NCBI GenBank assembly: GCA_049663345.1
Contig: JBATDG010000108.1
Coordinates: forward strand, 54,231-118,230
Reading direction: 5' to 3'
DNA: 64,000 nucleotides
Source of the DNA: SZUA-365 sp049663345
Lineage (GTDB): Bacteria > Bacteroidota > Ignavibacteria > SZUA-365
Part shown: in pieces, positions 9,711-18,032 of the stretch
Numbering within the stretch: the first letter of the stretch is position 1
Layout of the letters: each line of letters begins with the position of its first letter
Program-made: the position numbers and the translations under genes
Notes under the pieces: model-generated
Told to the model about the DNA's origin: nothing
What the model saw: the letters and a program-made list of their open reading frames with translations, nothing else
Databases searched by the model: none

Positions 9711-9754
9711 TCGCTTTCTAACTTTTCGCACGGATGTGCGAGCACTGAAAGCGA
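9711..9754. terminator. nested hairpin between convergent genes
   Basis: Outer arms TCGCTTTC and GAAAGCGA enclose an inner TCGCAC/GTGCGA hairpin. It sits between the ends of the surface protein gene and the EVE gene. No long T run follows, so a terminator role is likely but not certain. Confidence 0.45.
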
Positions 9755-9771
9755 CGGTTCAATCGCGTGAA

Positions 9772-10242
9772 CTATATTTTTTTCGAAAGCCGGAGAACAG
9801 CATCCCATTCGCTTTTTGAAACAGGCTGTACCGACAGGCGGCTGCCTTTGCGAAGAAGCTCCATATTGGCGAGAGCGGGAACGCCGCGCAATTCTTCAAG
9901 CGCGAGGATACGCGGGAAGGCCTCTTCGAACTGGATATCAACCATGTACCAGCGGGGATTGTCAGTTGTCGCTTTGGGATCGAATTTCCTGTGACCCTGC
10001 TCGAACTGCGTATGATCCGGATAGCCGTCCGTAAGGACGGTGGCAGAACCGACGATCGCGGGAGGATCCGCCAGGCTATGATAGAAAAGCACACCATCCC
10101 CGGCCTTGATATCGTCGCGCAGAAAATTACGGGCCTGGTAGTTGCGAATGCCATCCCAGAAAGTTTTTCCATCGCGTTGAAGATCGGTAATACTGTAAGA
10201 GCCCGGTTCAGTTTTAAAAAGCCAGTAGCGGCGAGCAGCCAT
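9772..10242 (-). CDS. EVE domain-containing protein
   Basis: 156 aa. It opens with RYWLFKTEPGSYSITDL, continues with FWDGIRNYQARNFLRDDIKAGDGVLFYHS and has PRWYMVDIQFEEAFPR further on. This is the EVE (PUA-like) fold of the THYN1 family, spanning the whole protein. EVE domains are known or predicted to bind modified bases in DNA or RNA; the ligand here is unknown. The length is normal for a stand-alone EVE protein. It is convergent with the surface protein gene and has its own upstream region, with a ribosome site (AAAGGAGA) just before the ATG. No restriction or modification genes are adjacent. Confidence 0.9.
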   Translation of the reverse strand: MAARRYWLFKTEPGSYSITDLQRDGKTFWDGIRNYQARNFLRDDIKAGDGVLFYHSLADPPAIVGSATVLTDGYPDHTQFEQGHRKFDPKATTDNPRWYMVDIQFEEAFPRILALEELRGVPALANMELLRKGSRLSVQPVSKSEWDAVLRLSKKI

Positions 10243-10750
10243 CGATGTTCTCCTTTAATTAGCAATGTTGTGCCGGGGATGCTGCCCTCGATAAGTTACG
10301 ATGAGCTCGACTATCTCCTGTGTCGCAGGATCCGCCAATGCGATGATCCGGAAATTGGATTTACGGAAACTTCGCCCCTCAGCTTTCCTAAAATCGCAAG
10401 CAGGGAGGAGGTACGCAAATAACTGGAACTGATAACGCAGAGTGGGGGTAAAACTTGATTGCTCTGCCTGTTAGTCGTTGAAAATGAATAAGTTGTTTCA
10501 GGGCAAGAGCTTCTGTATTTTACCCAATTGCATCGCTTTTTGCGGTCTCGTTCATGCTTCAAACAAATACCCGGACACCTGATCGCACTCTCCCCGATGC
10601 TCACAGCTTTTTCGTTTCGCCGCAGGATTGTCACGGCATCTCAGTAGTGCAGGGCTACCGAGTCCCGGTACATCAAGGCAGAGAACTTACTCACGGAGCG
10701 TACCTCATTAATTCCTTCGCTATGTTCGTCACTGACAGTGAGTTTTACGA
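10243..10750. other. 508-bp intergenic region between EVE and HAD genes
   Basis: This is the divergent promoter region for the EVE and HAD genes. A candidate plus-strand promoter has TTG near 10493 and TATTTTAC near 10515, which resembles the Bacteroidota -33/-7 pattern only loosely. The right half holds one possible small gene (10554-10754), listed separately. Nothing else is recognised. Confidence 0.4.
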
Positions 10751-10754
10751 ATGA
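10554..10754 (+). CDS. possible small protein coupled to the HAD gene
   Basis: A 66-aa ORF from the ATG at 10554. Its stop overlaps the ATG of the HAD gene (ATGA at 10751-10754), the arrangement of translationally coupled genes. It has no signal peptide, membrane helix or motif I recognise, and no obvious ribosome site. It may be a leader ORF or chance. Confidence is low because the sequence is short and only the overlap supports it. Confidence 0.25.
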   Translation: MLQTNTRTPDRTLPDAHSFFVSPQDCHGISVVQGYRVPVHQGRELTHGAYLINSFAMFVTDSEFYE

Positions 10755-11365
10755 TCCGTGCCCTCATTTGCGATCTCGGAAATGTGTTGCTGCACTTCGA
10801 GCATAGCTTGATTACCTCTCGGCTCGCGGAACTTCTTCCGGGTGCAGTCTGGGATGAGGAGATCAAGACACAATTCTGGCAGCTGGTACATGCCTTTGAA
10901 TCCGGGAGTATTGATACAGGAGTTTTTCTCGAGAAAGTAGGGCAGACGCTGCTTCTACCGCAGCCAGTTGCTGAAGCGGATTTTCGTTTGCTCTGGGCGG
11001 ATATTTTCTGGTCGAATCAGGAATTCATCGACCTGCTGTCCAAGCTGAAGAACCGTCTCTCATTAGTGATGCTGTCGAATACCAATCCATTGCACATCGA
11101 ATACGCTCGCGAGCGCTTCCCGGAATTATTCACACTGTTCAGTAACGCCGTATTTTCGTTCGAAGCCGGGATAAGCAAGCCCGACCCCGAAATATTTCGT
11201 CAAGCGCTGCAGCTGGCAGGAAGCTCTCCTGACGAGACCCTGTATTTTGACGATATTTCCGAGTATGCCGATGCAGCTGCAGCTCTCGGGATACACGGAT
11301 ATCAGTATATTTCCATCGAGGGCGCAAGCGACGTGCTGCGTATGTTCGATGTGTTTCCCAATTAA
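10751..11365 (+). CDS. HAD-superfamily phosphatase (YihX-like)
   Basis: 204 aa. The HAD motifs are in order: motif I as CDLGNVLL (residues 8-15, nucleophile Asp; the usual second Asp is replaced by Asn, as in several YihX-type members), motif II in MLSNTNPLH, motif III lysine in ISKPDPEIFRQAL and motif IV in LYFDDISEYADAA. A helical cap lies between motifs I and II. Such enzymes release phosphate from small sugar or nucleotide phosphates; the substrate cannot be read here. The next gene (TlpA-like) follows after about 40 bases. Confidence 0.85.
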   Translation: MIRALICDLGNVLLHFEHSLITSRLAELLPGAVWDEEIKTQFWQLVHAFESGSIDTGVFLEKVGQTLLLPQPVAEADFRLLWADIFWSNQEFIDLLSKLKNRLSLVMLSNTNPLHIEYARERFPELFTLFSNAVFSFEAGISKPDPEIFRQALQLAGSSPDETLYFDDISEYADAAAALGIHGYQYISIEGASDVLRMFDVFPN

Positions 11366-11408
11366 AAAATCCGACCAGAATTCCATAAGTATCGCAAGGA
11401 ATATCTGC

Positions 11409-11918
11409 ATGAAAAAGTTTTTGTTGCTCACTGCGATCCTGTTGATGTGCTTCGGGCAGATCAAGGCGCAGGACATGTCATCAGTCGATTTCCGCCTCCG
11501 CGATGTCGACGGAAATGAGTTCTCCTTTCAGAAGTACCTGTCGCAAGTTCAGACAGTCGGCGAGAAAGGCGCCATCATTATCAGCTTCTGGGCTATGTGG
11601 TGCGAGCCCTGCAAGCAGGAAATGAAAGCGCTTGTCCCATTGTTCGAAAAGTACAAGGACAGGAATCTCCATTACCTGGCGGTTAACCTTGATAACCCGC
11701 GCAGTCTTGCGAAAGTCAAAGCGTATGTGAAGGCCCAGAAGCTTCCCTACGATTTCCTGCTTGACCCAAACAGCGAGGTGTTCAAGAAACTCAACGGTCA
11801 GAGCATGCCGTACTCGCTTATCCTCGACAGGGAAGGGAAGCTTATCGCAAAACGTACAGGCTACATTGCGGGCGATGAGAATGAAATCGAAGTAGACATC
11901 AAGAAAATTCTGGAGTGA
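11409..11918 (+). CDS. TlpA-like periplasmic thioredoxin-fold protein
   Basis: 169 aa from the ATG at 11409, which sets up a signal peptide (MKKFLLLTAILLMCFGQIKAQ). The mature protein has a redox-active FWAMWCEPCKQEM motif (about residues 60-70), a cis-Pro site in QSMPYSLILD and LLDPNSEVFKKL before it. This is the TlpA/ResA/AhpC-TSA architecture, which reduces or isomerises disulfides outside the cytoplasm. Its last codons overlap the start region of the downstream DUF6029 outer-membrane protein, which may be its client. The pairing is seen; the client relationship is inferred. Confidence 0.88.
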   Translation: MKKFLLLTAILLMCFGQIKAQDMSSVDFRLRDVDGNEFSFQKYLSQVQTVGEKGAIIISFWAMWCEPCKQEMKALVPLFEKYKDRNLHYLAVNLDNPRSLAKVKAYVKAQKLPYDFLLDPNSEVFKKLNGQSMPYSLILDREGKLIAKRTGYIAGDENEIEVDIKKILE

Positions 11919-11920
11919 TA

Positions 11921-13525
11921 ATGAAAAAAGCGCTCCTGCTTTCACTGCTGTTCCTGCTTGGGATGGCAAGTTCTGCACTCGCGCAGGTGCAGTATTCGGT
12001 CGGCAACTTCATGCGCTACGGCAACGGTGACCAGATAATCGGCGGCGAATCTCGTGGGAAGGAATATATCGAGAATCAGACGAACGTCAGATTGTTCTGG
12101 GACAATTTTACTATCGGTTTCGAATATCTCTACGACGATCCCCCTGAGTTCGGTCCCAATTTCAATGGTATCCGCAAGCGCTACGTAGAGTTCTCACGTT
12201 CCGGACTCGAACTGCGAGCTGGCGATTACTATACCTTGTATGGCAAGGGACTCGCGATGAATCTGTTCGAGAATCGCGGCATTAATTACGACACCAGGCT
12301 TGATGGTCTTCGTGGGCGATACAGTAATGACTTTGTGAACGCCATCTTCGCTACGGGCAAGATGCGGTATTATGATCTGCTCAATTCCGAACGCATTGAG
12401 ACCTACTCGGTGAAGAGCGGACACGTTGAAATATCTCCGATGGATTTCTTCCGAATTGGTGGAAGCATTGTCGGTGCGGACGGCGAACTCCCTGCGGCAT
12501 TTGGTGTCGATCAGGTGCACGCAGACATCCCGGAACTGATGGCCTCACTCCGCGGTCTCGGCTTTGAGGTGTTCGTACAGCAAGCGTGGAAGCGATCTAC
12601 TTTCCTCCGTCCGACGGCCGACGGTACGTTCGCTTCCGGAAGCAGCGACGGAGACGCACTGTATGGAAGTCTCTCGTACACCGCCGATTTCGGCCTGGGC
12701 GTCACGGTCGAGTACAAGGACTACAGTTTCGACACTGTCGAAGAAGAACAACGCGATCCGAATCGTCCTTCCCGCATGCTGCCGATGCAGAATCCGCCGA
12801 TCGTGCACAAGGAGCATTATTTCACATTGCTCTCGCGCAACCCGCATATCGTGGATTTCAACGATGAAGTTGGTATGCAGGTCGACGTGTTTTACTCACT
12901 CACGCCGGAAATCACGCTGAACGTAAACGGCTCCGCGGCCAGCCGGCATTTCGGCTACACGTCTCAGAATGGGTATCTCGTAACGTATGAGCGGGAGAAC
13001 TCCTTCATGCCGACGCCGGATGAGAAATTCAGTCCTTTCTGGGAGCTCTATGGCGAAGTGGAGTGGTATTTTGACGGCCAGTCATACATTCGCGCCGCGC
13101 TCAATCGCCGCTACGACGCACCATACGAAGGCAATCATCCGCATGTTCAGTCGAGCACGACGCTGCCTGTCCGCATCGAGTACATGCTCAATGATGAGTA
13201 CAGTCTCGGAGCAAGTTTCGAGCAGCAGCTATATCACGACAGTTTCAGTGCTGAACCGGATTACTTCAACGAATATGTTTCGCTGACCCTGGCGCGTGCC
13301 GCGCAGTGGTCGGCCACAGTGAGAATGGAATACACCACAGACAAGACCGACGCCACAGGTAAAGATTTTTGGCGCACGATTGAGTTCGCCTATCGCGTCG
13401 CAAATGACCATATTGCAACGATCAGTTATGGTACCGAACGCGGTGGTCTCGTCTGCACCAGCGGCATCTGTCGGGAAATTTTGCCCTTCGACGGAGTGCG
13501 GCTTTCCCTGCTTTCGCAGCTGTAG
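11921..13525 (+). CDS. DUF6029-like outer-membrane beta-barrel protein
   Basis: 534 aa from the ATG at 11921; a GTG two codons earlier overlaps the TlpA stop. A signal peptide (MKKALLLSLLFLLGMASSALAQ) is followed by sequence dense in alternating aromatic strands, such as YVEFSRSGLELRAGDYYTLY. The stretch LAMNLFENRGINYDTRLDGL matches a conserved block I associate with DUF6029 of Bacteroidota. It ends in LSLLSQL, without a sorting domain. Predicted to be an outer-membrane barrel of unknown role. Overlap with the TlpA-like gene suggests co-expression; two cysteines lie near the C terminus (VCTSGICREI) and could be the thioredoxin's target. Confidence 0.75.
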   Translation: MKKALLLSLLFLLGMASSALAQVQYSVGNFMRYGNGDQIIGGESRGKEYIENQTNVRLFWDNFTIGFEYLYDDPPEFGPNFNGIRKRYVEFSRSGLELRAGDYYTLYGKGLAMNLFENRGINYDTRLDGLRGRYSNDFVNAIFATGKMRYYDLLNSERIETYSVKSGHVEISPMDFFRIGGSIVGADGELPAAFGVDQVHADIPELMASLRGLGFEVFVQQAWKRSTFLRPTADGTFASGSSDGDALYGSLSYTADFGLGVTVEYKDYSFDTVEEEQRDPNRPSRMLPMQNPPIVHKEHYFTLLSRNPHIVDFNDEVGMQVDVFYSLTPEITLNVNGSAASRHFGYTSQNGYLVTYERENSFMPTPDEKFSPFWELYGEVEWYFDGQSYIRAALNRRYDAPYEGNHPHVQSSTTLPVRIEYMLNDEYSLGASFEQQLYHDSFSAEPDYFNEYVSLTLARAAQWSATVRMEYTTDKTDATGKDFWRTIEFAYRVANDHIATISYGTERGGLVCTSGICREILPFDGVRLSLLSQL

Positions 13526-13570
13526 GAATTTGATACACGACTTAGCATGAATCGGCGCGTGCGGAGGTGC

Positions 13571-13610
13571 CGGACACAATGATGTGTCCGCTCTGCCGCA
13601 TGCTCCGGCA
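13571..13610 (+). promoter_or_regulatory. two hairpins in the RNase G leader
   Basis: A perfect 8-bp stem with a 4-nt loop (13571-13590) is followed by a second hairpin (TGCCG 13594-13598 with CGGCA 13606-13610). They sit just ahead of the RNase G start codon and lack a T run. They could end the upstream transcript or form an RNase G-sensitive leader. Confidence 0.45.
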
Positions 13611-13628
13611 TGAGTTTATGGAAAGGTT

Positions 13629-15245
13629 ATGCAAAAAGAAATCATTATTAATGCGTCCGACAATGCACAGCGCATCGCCATCGTAGAAGATGGGAAACTT
13701 GCTGAGTTGTTCGTCGAGAGCGAAGAAAAAGAGCGCATGGTCGGAGATATTTATCTCGGTACCGTCGCAAAGGTCATGCAGGGGATTCAGGCCTCGTTTA
13801 TCGATATCGGTCTCGGGCAGGACGGGTTTCTCCACTATTCTGATATCGGCGATGCATTTCGCGAATATTCCGCTGGTCCTGGAGACGAGGGCGAAATTGA
13901 ACGCATGCGGGATGAGGACGAAGAAGAAGACGAAGATGAGAAAAGTGAGAGTAAGCCGAGCGGAAAGCGTCCTCCGCGCAATGCCGGTCGTCCGTCGCGG
14001 CACCGCCGTCCTCCATCCCAGGTTCAGCTGACGCGCGGCCAGGAAATCGTTGTTCAAATTTTCAAAGAACCGGTGGGGAACAAGGGAGTGCGAGTCACAA
14101 CAGAAGTGGCGCTGCCGGGACGCTTCGTCGTGCTGATGCCTTTCGATAATAAAATCGGCGTATCACGCAAGATCTCCGACTTCAAGGAAAAGCGCAGATT
14201 ACGCCGACTGGTGAGAGGCATTTTGCCCGCAGGCTACGGTATTATCATTCGCACCGTTGCGGAAGGGAAGCCGGAAGATGTGCTTCGCGCTGATTTGGAG
14301 ACGCTCATTCAGACCTGGCGCGACATAGAAAGGAAACTCCGAAAATCGCGTCCCCCTACGCTGTTGTACAAAGACATGAACACTTCGTCCAGCACGATGC
14401 GCGATTTGTTTTCCGAAGAAGTCGTTCGTGTTGCTGTCGATTCACGGCGCATGTACAGGGAAATCCGGGCTTACCTGAATCTCGTGGCGCCGCACAAGGT
14501 GGATGTACTGACATATCACGGAGCACGTACACCGATTTTCGATGCCTACGATATCGAGAAGCAAATTCAGCAATCGATGAGCCGCAAGGTCTGGTTGAAG
14601 AGCGGCGGCTACCTGATTATCGAGCACACGGAGGCGATGAAGGTCATCGATGTCAATAGCGGACGCTACGCTGCGAAGCGGGAGCAGGAGCTGAATTCAC
14701 TCCGCACCAATCTCGAAGCAGCCAGGGAAACCGTTCGACAGATTCGTCTGCGTGATCTTGGCGGAATTATCGTCATTGATTTTATCGACATGGATCACGA
14801 AGAGAACAAGCGTAAGCTCGTCGATGAGGTCCGCCGTGAAATGCGCTTCGATCGCGCGAAGTACACGATACTCCCGCTCTCCGATTTCGGATTGATGCAG
14901 ATTACGAGGCAGCGGGTACGTGAGAGCGTACAGATGTCGGTGAGCGAAACCTGTCCCACTTGCCAGGGCACCGGAAGGGTGCTGTCGAAATCTTCCATGC
15001 TCACCCAGATCGAGCGCTGGCTTCGCCGCTTCCGCACAAACAGCAAGGACCTTCGGCTCGCACTTGTGGTGCATCCCACCATGGCTGCGTTTCTCACAGA
15101 AGGGACGCTTTCCCATATCGGACGAATGATGCTTAAATACTTTGTGCGCATCCGCGTCGATCTGGATCACACGCTCGCAGTGGATGAATTTCAAATGATT
15201 TCCCGGCGACGCAACAAGGACATCACCAAGGATTTCATCGTGTAG
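13629..15245 (+). CDS. rng: ribonuclease G (Rne/Rng family)
   Basis: 538 aa. N-terminal S1 domain (GDIYLGTVAKVMQGIQASFIDIG), then the RNase H-like and DNase I-like catalytic region with the two metal aspartates in MKVIDVNSG and IIVIDFIDMD. The zinc-link CPTCQGTGR sits near residue 440. There is no long C-terminal scaffold, so it is RNase G rather than full RNase E. It processes rRNA and decays mRNA from 5'-monophosphate ends. Unusual is a roughly 45-residue charged insert inside the S1 domain (residues about 92-137), first Asp/Glu-rich, then Arg/Pro-rich. A terminator follows the gene. Confidence 0.95.
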   Translation: MQKEIIINASDNAQRIAIVEDGKLAELFVESEEKERMVGDIYLGTVAKVMQGIQASFIDIGLGQDGFLHYSDIGDAFREYSAGPGDEGEIERMRDEDEEEDEDEKSESKPSGKRPPRNAGRPSRHRRPPSQVQLTRGQEIVVQIFKEPVGNKGVRVTTEVALPGRFVVLMPFDNKIGVSRKISDFKEKRRLRRLVRGILPAGYGIIIRTVAEGKPEDVLRADLETLIQTWRDIERKLRKSRPPTLLYKDMNTSSSTMRDLFSEEVVRVAVDSRRMYREIRAYLNLVAPHKVDVLTYHGARTPIFDAYDIEKQIQQSMSRKVWLKSGGYLIIEHTEAMKVIDVNSGRYAAKREQELNSLRTNLEAARETVRQIRLRDLGGIIVIDFIDMDHEENKRKLVDEVRREMRFDRAKYTILPLSDFGLMQITRQRVRESVQMSVSETCPTCQGTGRVLSKSSMLTQIERWLRRFRTNSKDLRLALVVHPTMAAFLTEGTLSHIGRMMLKYFVRIRVDLDHTLAVDEFQMISRRRNKDITKDFIV

Positions 15246-15311
15246 GGATGCTGGACGTGCAGCTGCAGCAAGGCGCCTGTAACTTGCTGAAAACAAAGAA
15301 TTTCCGGTTAC

Positions 15312-15342
15312 AAAACGGGGTGGTTTCACACCCCGTTTTTTT
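15312..15342 (+). terminator. Rho-independent terminator after rng
   Basis: Stem of 11 bp (15312-15322 with 15329-15339), 6-nt loop, continuing into a T run. It separates rng from the dnaN operon. Confidence 0.9.
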
Positions 15343-15475
15343 GTATATTTCATGATTATGACAGAAACTCGCACACAGGAAATCCAACTTCGGTTGTCCC
15401 GTTGCGAAATCGGTCCGTAGTCACTTGAATCGCTATTTTTTGCATTCCCTCAATAGATTGCCATCGGAGGACTTC

Positions 15476-16603
15476 ATGAAATTTACCGCAGTGAGCAGCG
15501 ATCTGCAGAAGGCGCTTTCGAAGATCATCAGCGTCGTCCCCGCGAAATCGACCCTGCCAATTCTTGAAAATGTGCTGTTCGAGCTGACCGGAAATGACTT
15601 GCGACTGACAGCGAGCGATCTCGAAATATCGATGACCGTTGTCGTGCCTGTCAGCGGTGATCAGGACGGAAAAGTCGCTGTCCCTGCAAAAAAATTCAAT
15701 GAAACCCTGCGCGCCCTTCCAAGCGTCGACCTTTCGTTCGCCGCCGATGAAGCGTCTAATCGACTCACAATAAAAACCGATCTTGGCGAATACAAGATGG
15801 CCGGCGAAGGCGCCGCCAATTTCCCTGAGAGCGAAGGGATACAGGAAGAGTTTTCCCTGCAGCTCGATACAGATCTGCTCAAGGGGATTATCGCACGCAC
15901 AGTTTATGCCGTCAGCACCGATGATTTACGGCCCTCGATGATGGGCGTGCTTTTCCAATGGAAGGGTGAGGAGTTTTACGCTGTCGCTACCGATGGCCAC
16001 CGGCTTGTGCGCATCAAGCACAGCGGAGCTCTTGCCGAAGCCAATACTGAGGGTAACCGCGATGTCATCATTCCTGCCAAAGCTCTGCATATCGTTGCGA
16101 AGTCGCTGGGTGACGGACAGGTCTCCGTGCAATTCGGCCGCTCGCACGTGCGCTTCACTTTCAATGAAATGATGCTCACCAGCCGCATCATCGACGAGCG
16201 GTATCCGAATTATGAAAGCGTCATTCCTCTCGAGAATGACAAACAGCTCAGCGTCAATCGTCCGGCACTCATTGCTGCGGTGCAGCGCTGTTCAATCTTT
16301 TCAAACGCAATTACGAACCAGATCCGCTTCTCCGTCGGTAAGGAAGAAGTGCGAGTGTCTGCCGAAGATATGGATATCGGCGGTGAAGCGCGCGAAGTCG
16401 TGCGCGCCGCTTTCTCCGTAGATGAGGATCTGGAAATCGGTTTTAATGCCCGGTATATCACAGAGGCGCTGCAGCATCTCGACAGCAGCGAGGTGAATTT
16501 CTTCTTCAGTACACCGACGAGAGCCGGATTGATTCAACCCAAGGATCAGGATGAGGATCACGAAGTACTCATGCTGGTGATGCCGCTTCGACTCAACGCG
16601 TAA
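15476..16603 (+). CDS. dnaN: DNA polymerase III beta sliding clamp
   Basis: 375 aa from the ATG at 15476, which follows GGAGG by 6 bases; an earlier in-frame ATG at 15425 lacks family sequence. It starts MKFTAVSSDLQKALSKIISVVPAKSTLPILENVLFEL and carries the three clamp domains, with DDLRPSMMGVLFQW and ATDGHRLVRIKH in the second. It ends in VLMLVMPLRLNA, matching the usual MPMR(L/V) C terminus. It loads on primed DNA as a ring and tethers the polymerase. It opens a run with recF, dciA and mnmE spaced by 2 bp or overlapping. dnaA is not in the window. Confidence 0.98.
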   Translation: MKFTAVSSDLQKALSKIISVVPAKSTLPILENVLFELTGNDLRLTASDLEISMTVVVPVSGDQDGKVAVPAKKFNETLRALPSVDLSFAADEASNRLTIKTDLGEYKMAGEGAANFPESEGIQEEFSLQLDTDLLKGIIARTVYAVSTDDLRPSMMGVLFQWKGEEFYAVATDGHRLVRIKHSGALAEANTEGNRDVIIPAKALHIVAKSLGDGQVSVQFGRSHVRFTFNEMMLTSRIIDERYPNYESVIPLENDKQLSVNRPALIAAVQRCSIFSNAITNQIRFSVGKEEVRVSAEDMDIGGEAREVVRAAFSVDEDLEIGFNARYITEALQHLDSSEVNFFFSTPTRAGLIQPKDQDEDHEVLMLVMPLRLNA

Positions 16604-16605
16604 TC

Positions 16606-17742
16606 ATGATTCTAAACCGCCTACGCATAGTCAATCTTCGCAATCACGGACAAACAGAAATTGACTGTCCCGAAGGGACGCTCCTTCTTCTGGGCGAGAA
16701 CGGCGCAGGCAAGACAACAATACTGGAAGCTATTTCGCTGCTGTGTACGTCGCGAAGCTTTGTGACGCATCAGGATAAAAGCCTTCTCCGGCGGGACGCA
16801 GAGCTGTACCGCGTCGATGGCTGGCTGACTAGTACCATGACATCAAAGCGAAGTGTGTCGCTGACCTATGATGCAGATACTGGCCGCAAACAGATTGAGA
16901 TGGATAACTCCGTGCTTTCAGCTGCTGCGGACCTCATTGGCGCTTTCCCACTAGTCGCGCTGTCTCCTCAACACAGACCGATTACCTCTGGTGGTCCGGG
17001 AGAGAGACGTTCGTTTATGGACTTCATCATCTCGCAGCTGCATCACGCGTACTTGCTCGATTTGATCACGTACCGCCGAGCCCTCCGGCAGCGGAACGCG
17101 CTGCTCGCGGATCATGATCGGCGTCCCGAAAATGTGCGTGCTACGTTGGAGGTATGGGATGCGTCGCTGGCTGACACGGCTGTGCGCATACTTCGCCATC
17201 GTCTTCGTTTTGTCGAAGAGTTCATCCCGTATCTGGTCGACGCTATGGCAGGCGTCATTCAGCATCGGGAGCAGGTGGAACTTCGTTATGTCTCCTCAAT
17301 GGACATTGATCCGTTTTCCGAAACGGCCTGTGATGTGTACCGCTGCCTGCTGACCAGCCGGTTCGATACCGACATTCGACGCGGCACGACCACAGCGGGT
17401 CCGCATCGCGATGAACTCGAGATACTGCTCAATGGTCTGGATGTGCGTGCTCAGGCATCGCAGGGGCAGCACAAGACTGTACTCATTTCTCTGAAACTCG
17501 CGGAATACCGGTATCTCGATACTCATCTTGATGAACCGCCCATTTTGCTGCTGGATGATGTTTTCAGCGAACTCGATGATGAACGGCTTGCCAATGTACT
17601 GCAGCTCGTCGATGGGTTGGGGCAGACCTTCATCACTTCAGCGAACCATGCGACGCTCCGGTTTTTCCCTCAGGGCCGTTCGGATAACGCAACGCTTCGC
17701 ATCGATAGCGGCGTTGTCCAAAATCTTGCGGAAGTCGCATGA
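16606..17742 (+). CDS. recF: DNA replication/repair protein RecF
   Basis: 378 aa. Walker A is GENGAGKTTI (about residues 30-39), the signature region contains SQGQHKTVLISLKLAE and Walker B is PILLLDDVFSELDDERL. This SMC-like ATPase loads RecA at gaps with RecO and RecR. It lies 2 bases after dnaN and its end overlaps dciA by 4 bases. The length is normal. Confidence 0.97.
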   Translation: MILNRLRIVNLRNHGQTEIDCPEGTLLLLGENGAGKTTILEAISLLCTSRSFVTHQDKSLLRRDAELYRVDGWLTSTMTSKRSVSLTYDADTGRKQIEMDNSVLSAAADLIGAFPLVALSPQHRPITSGGPGERRSFMDFIISQLHHAYLLDLITYRRALRQRNALLADHDRRPENVRATLEVWDASLADTAVRILRHRLRFVEEFIPYLVDAMAGVIQHREQVELRYVSSMDIDPFSETACDVYRCLLTSRFDTDIRRGTTTAGPHRDELEILLNGLDVRAQASQGQHKTVLISLKLAEYRYLDTHLDEPPILLLDDVFSELDDERLANVLQLVDGLGQTFITSANHATLRFFPQGRSDNATLRIDSGVVQNLAEVA

Positions 17743-18032
17743 GACACACCTGGCGAACTGCCCCACTTGCCGATGTCATGCAGAAAGCACTCATGCAGCA
17801 TGGCCTGGATCATGGAATACGGGAGCAGAATATCTTTATTCGCTGGGAAGAAATTGTCGGTACTGCCATCGCGAAGCAGGCAACGCCTACGCGTTTGCAT
17901 AGTGGTCTGCTTTGGGTGCGGGTCGTGGATGCAGCCTGGCGTCAGGAACTCAGTCTGATGCGCCGAGAACTGGTCGCGAAGATTAATGCCGCTCTTGGTG
18001 AAGAAATTGTGAAGGATATTCGTCTGCGATGA
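17739..18032 (+). CDS. dciA: DUF721 protein, DciA-type helicase loader
   Basis: 97 aa, the DUF721 core: PLADVMQKALMQHGL, then FIRWEEIVGTAIAKQATPTRL and GLLWVRVVDAAWRQELSLMRRELVAKIN. DciA is the ancestral loader of the replicative helicase DnaB in bacteria without DnaC or DnaI. It overlaps recF by 4 bases and mnmE by 4 bases, so translation is likely coupled along the run. Placement between recF and gyrB supports a replication role. The gene lacks the N-terminal extension present in some DciA proteins. Confidence 0.88.
   Translation: MRHTWRTAPLADVMQKALMQHGLDHGIREQNIFIRWEEIVGTAIAKQATPTRLHSGLLWVRVVDAAWRQELSLMRRELVAKINAALGEEIVKDIRLR

Noticed and set aside
9991..10422. 143-aa plus-strand ORF over the EVE gene
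   Set aside because: Most of it is antisense to EVE codons, and the rest lacks any feature.
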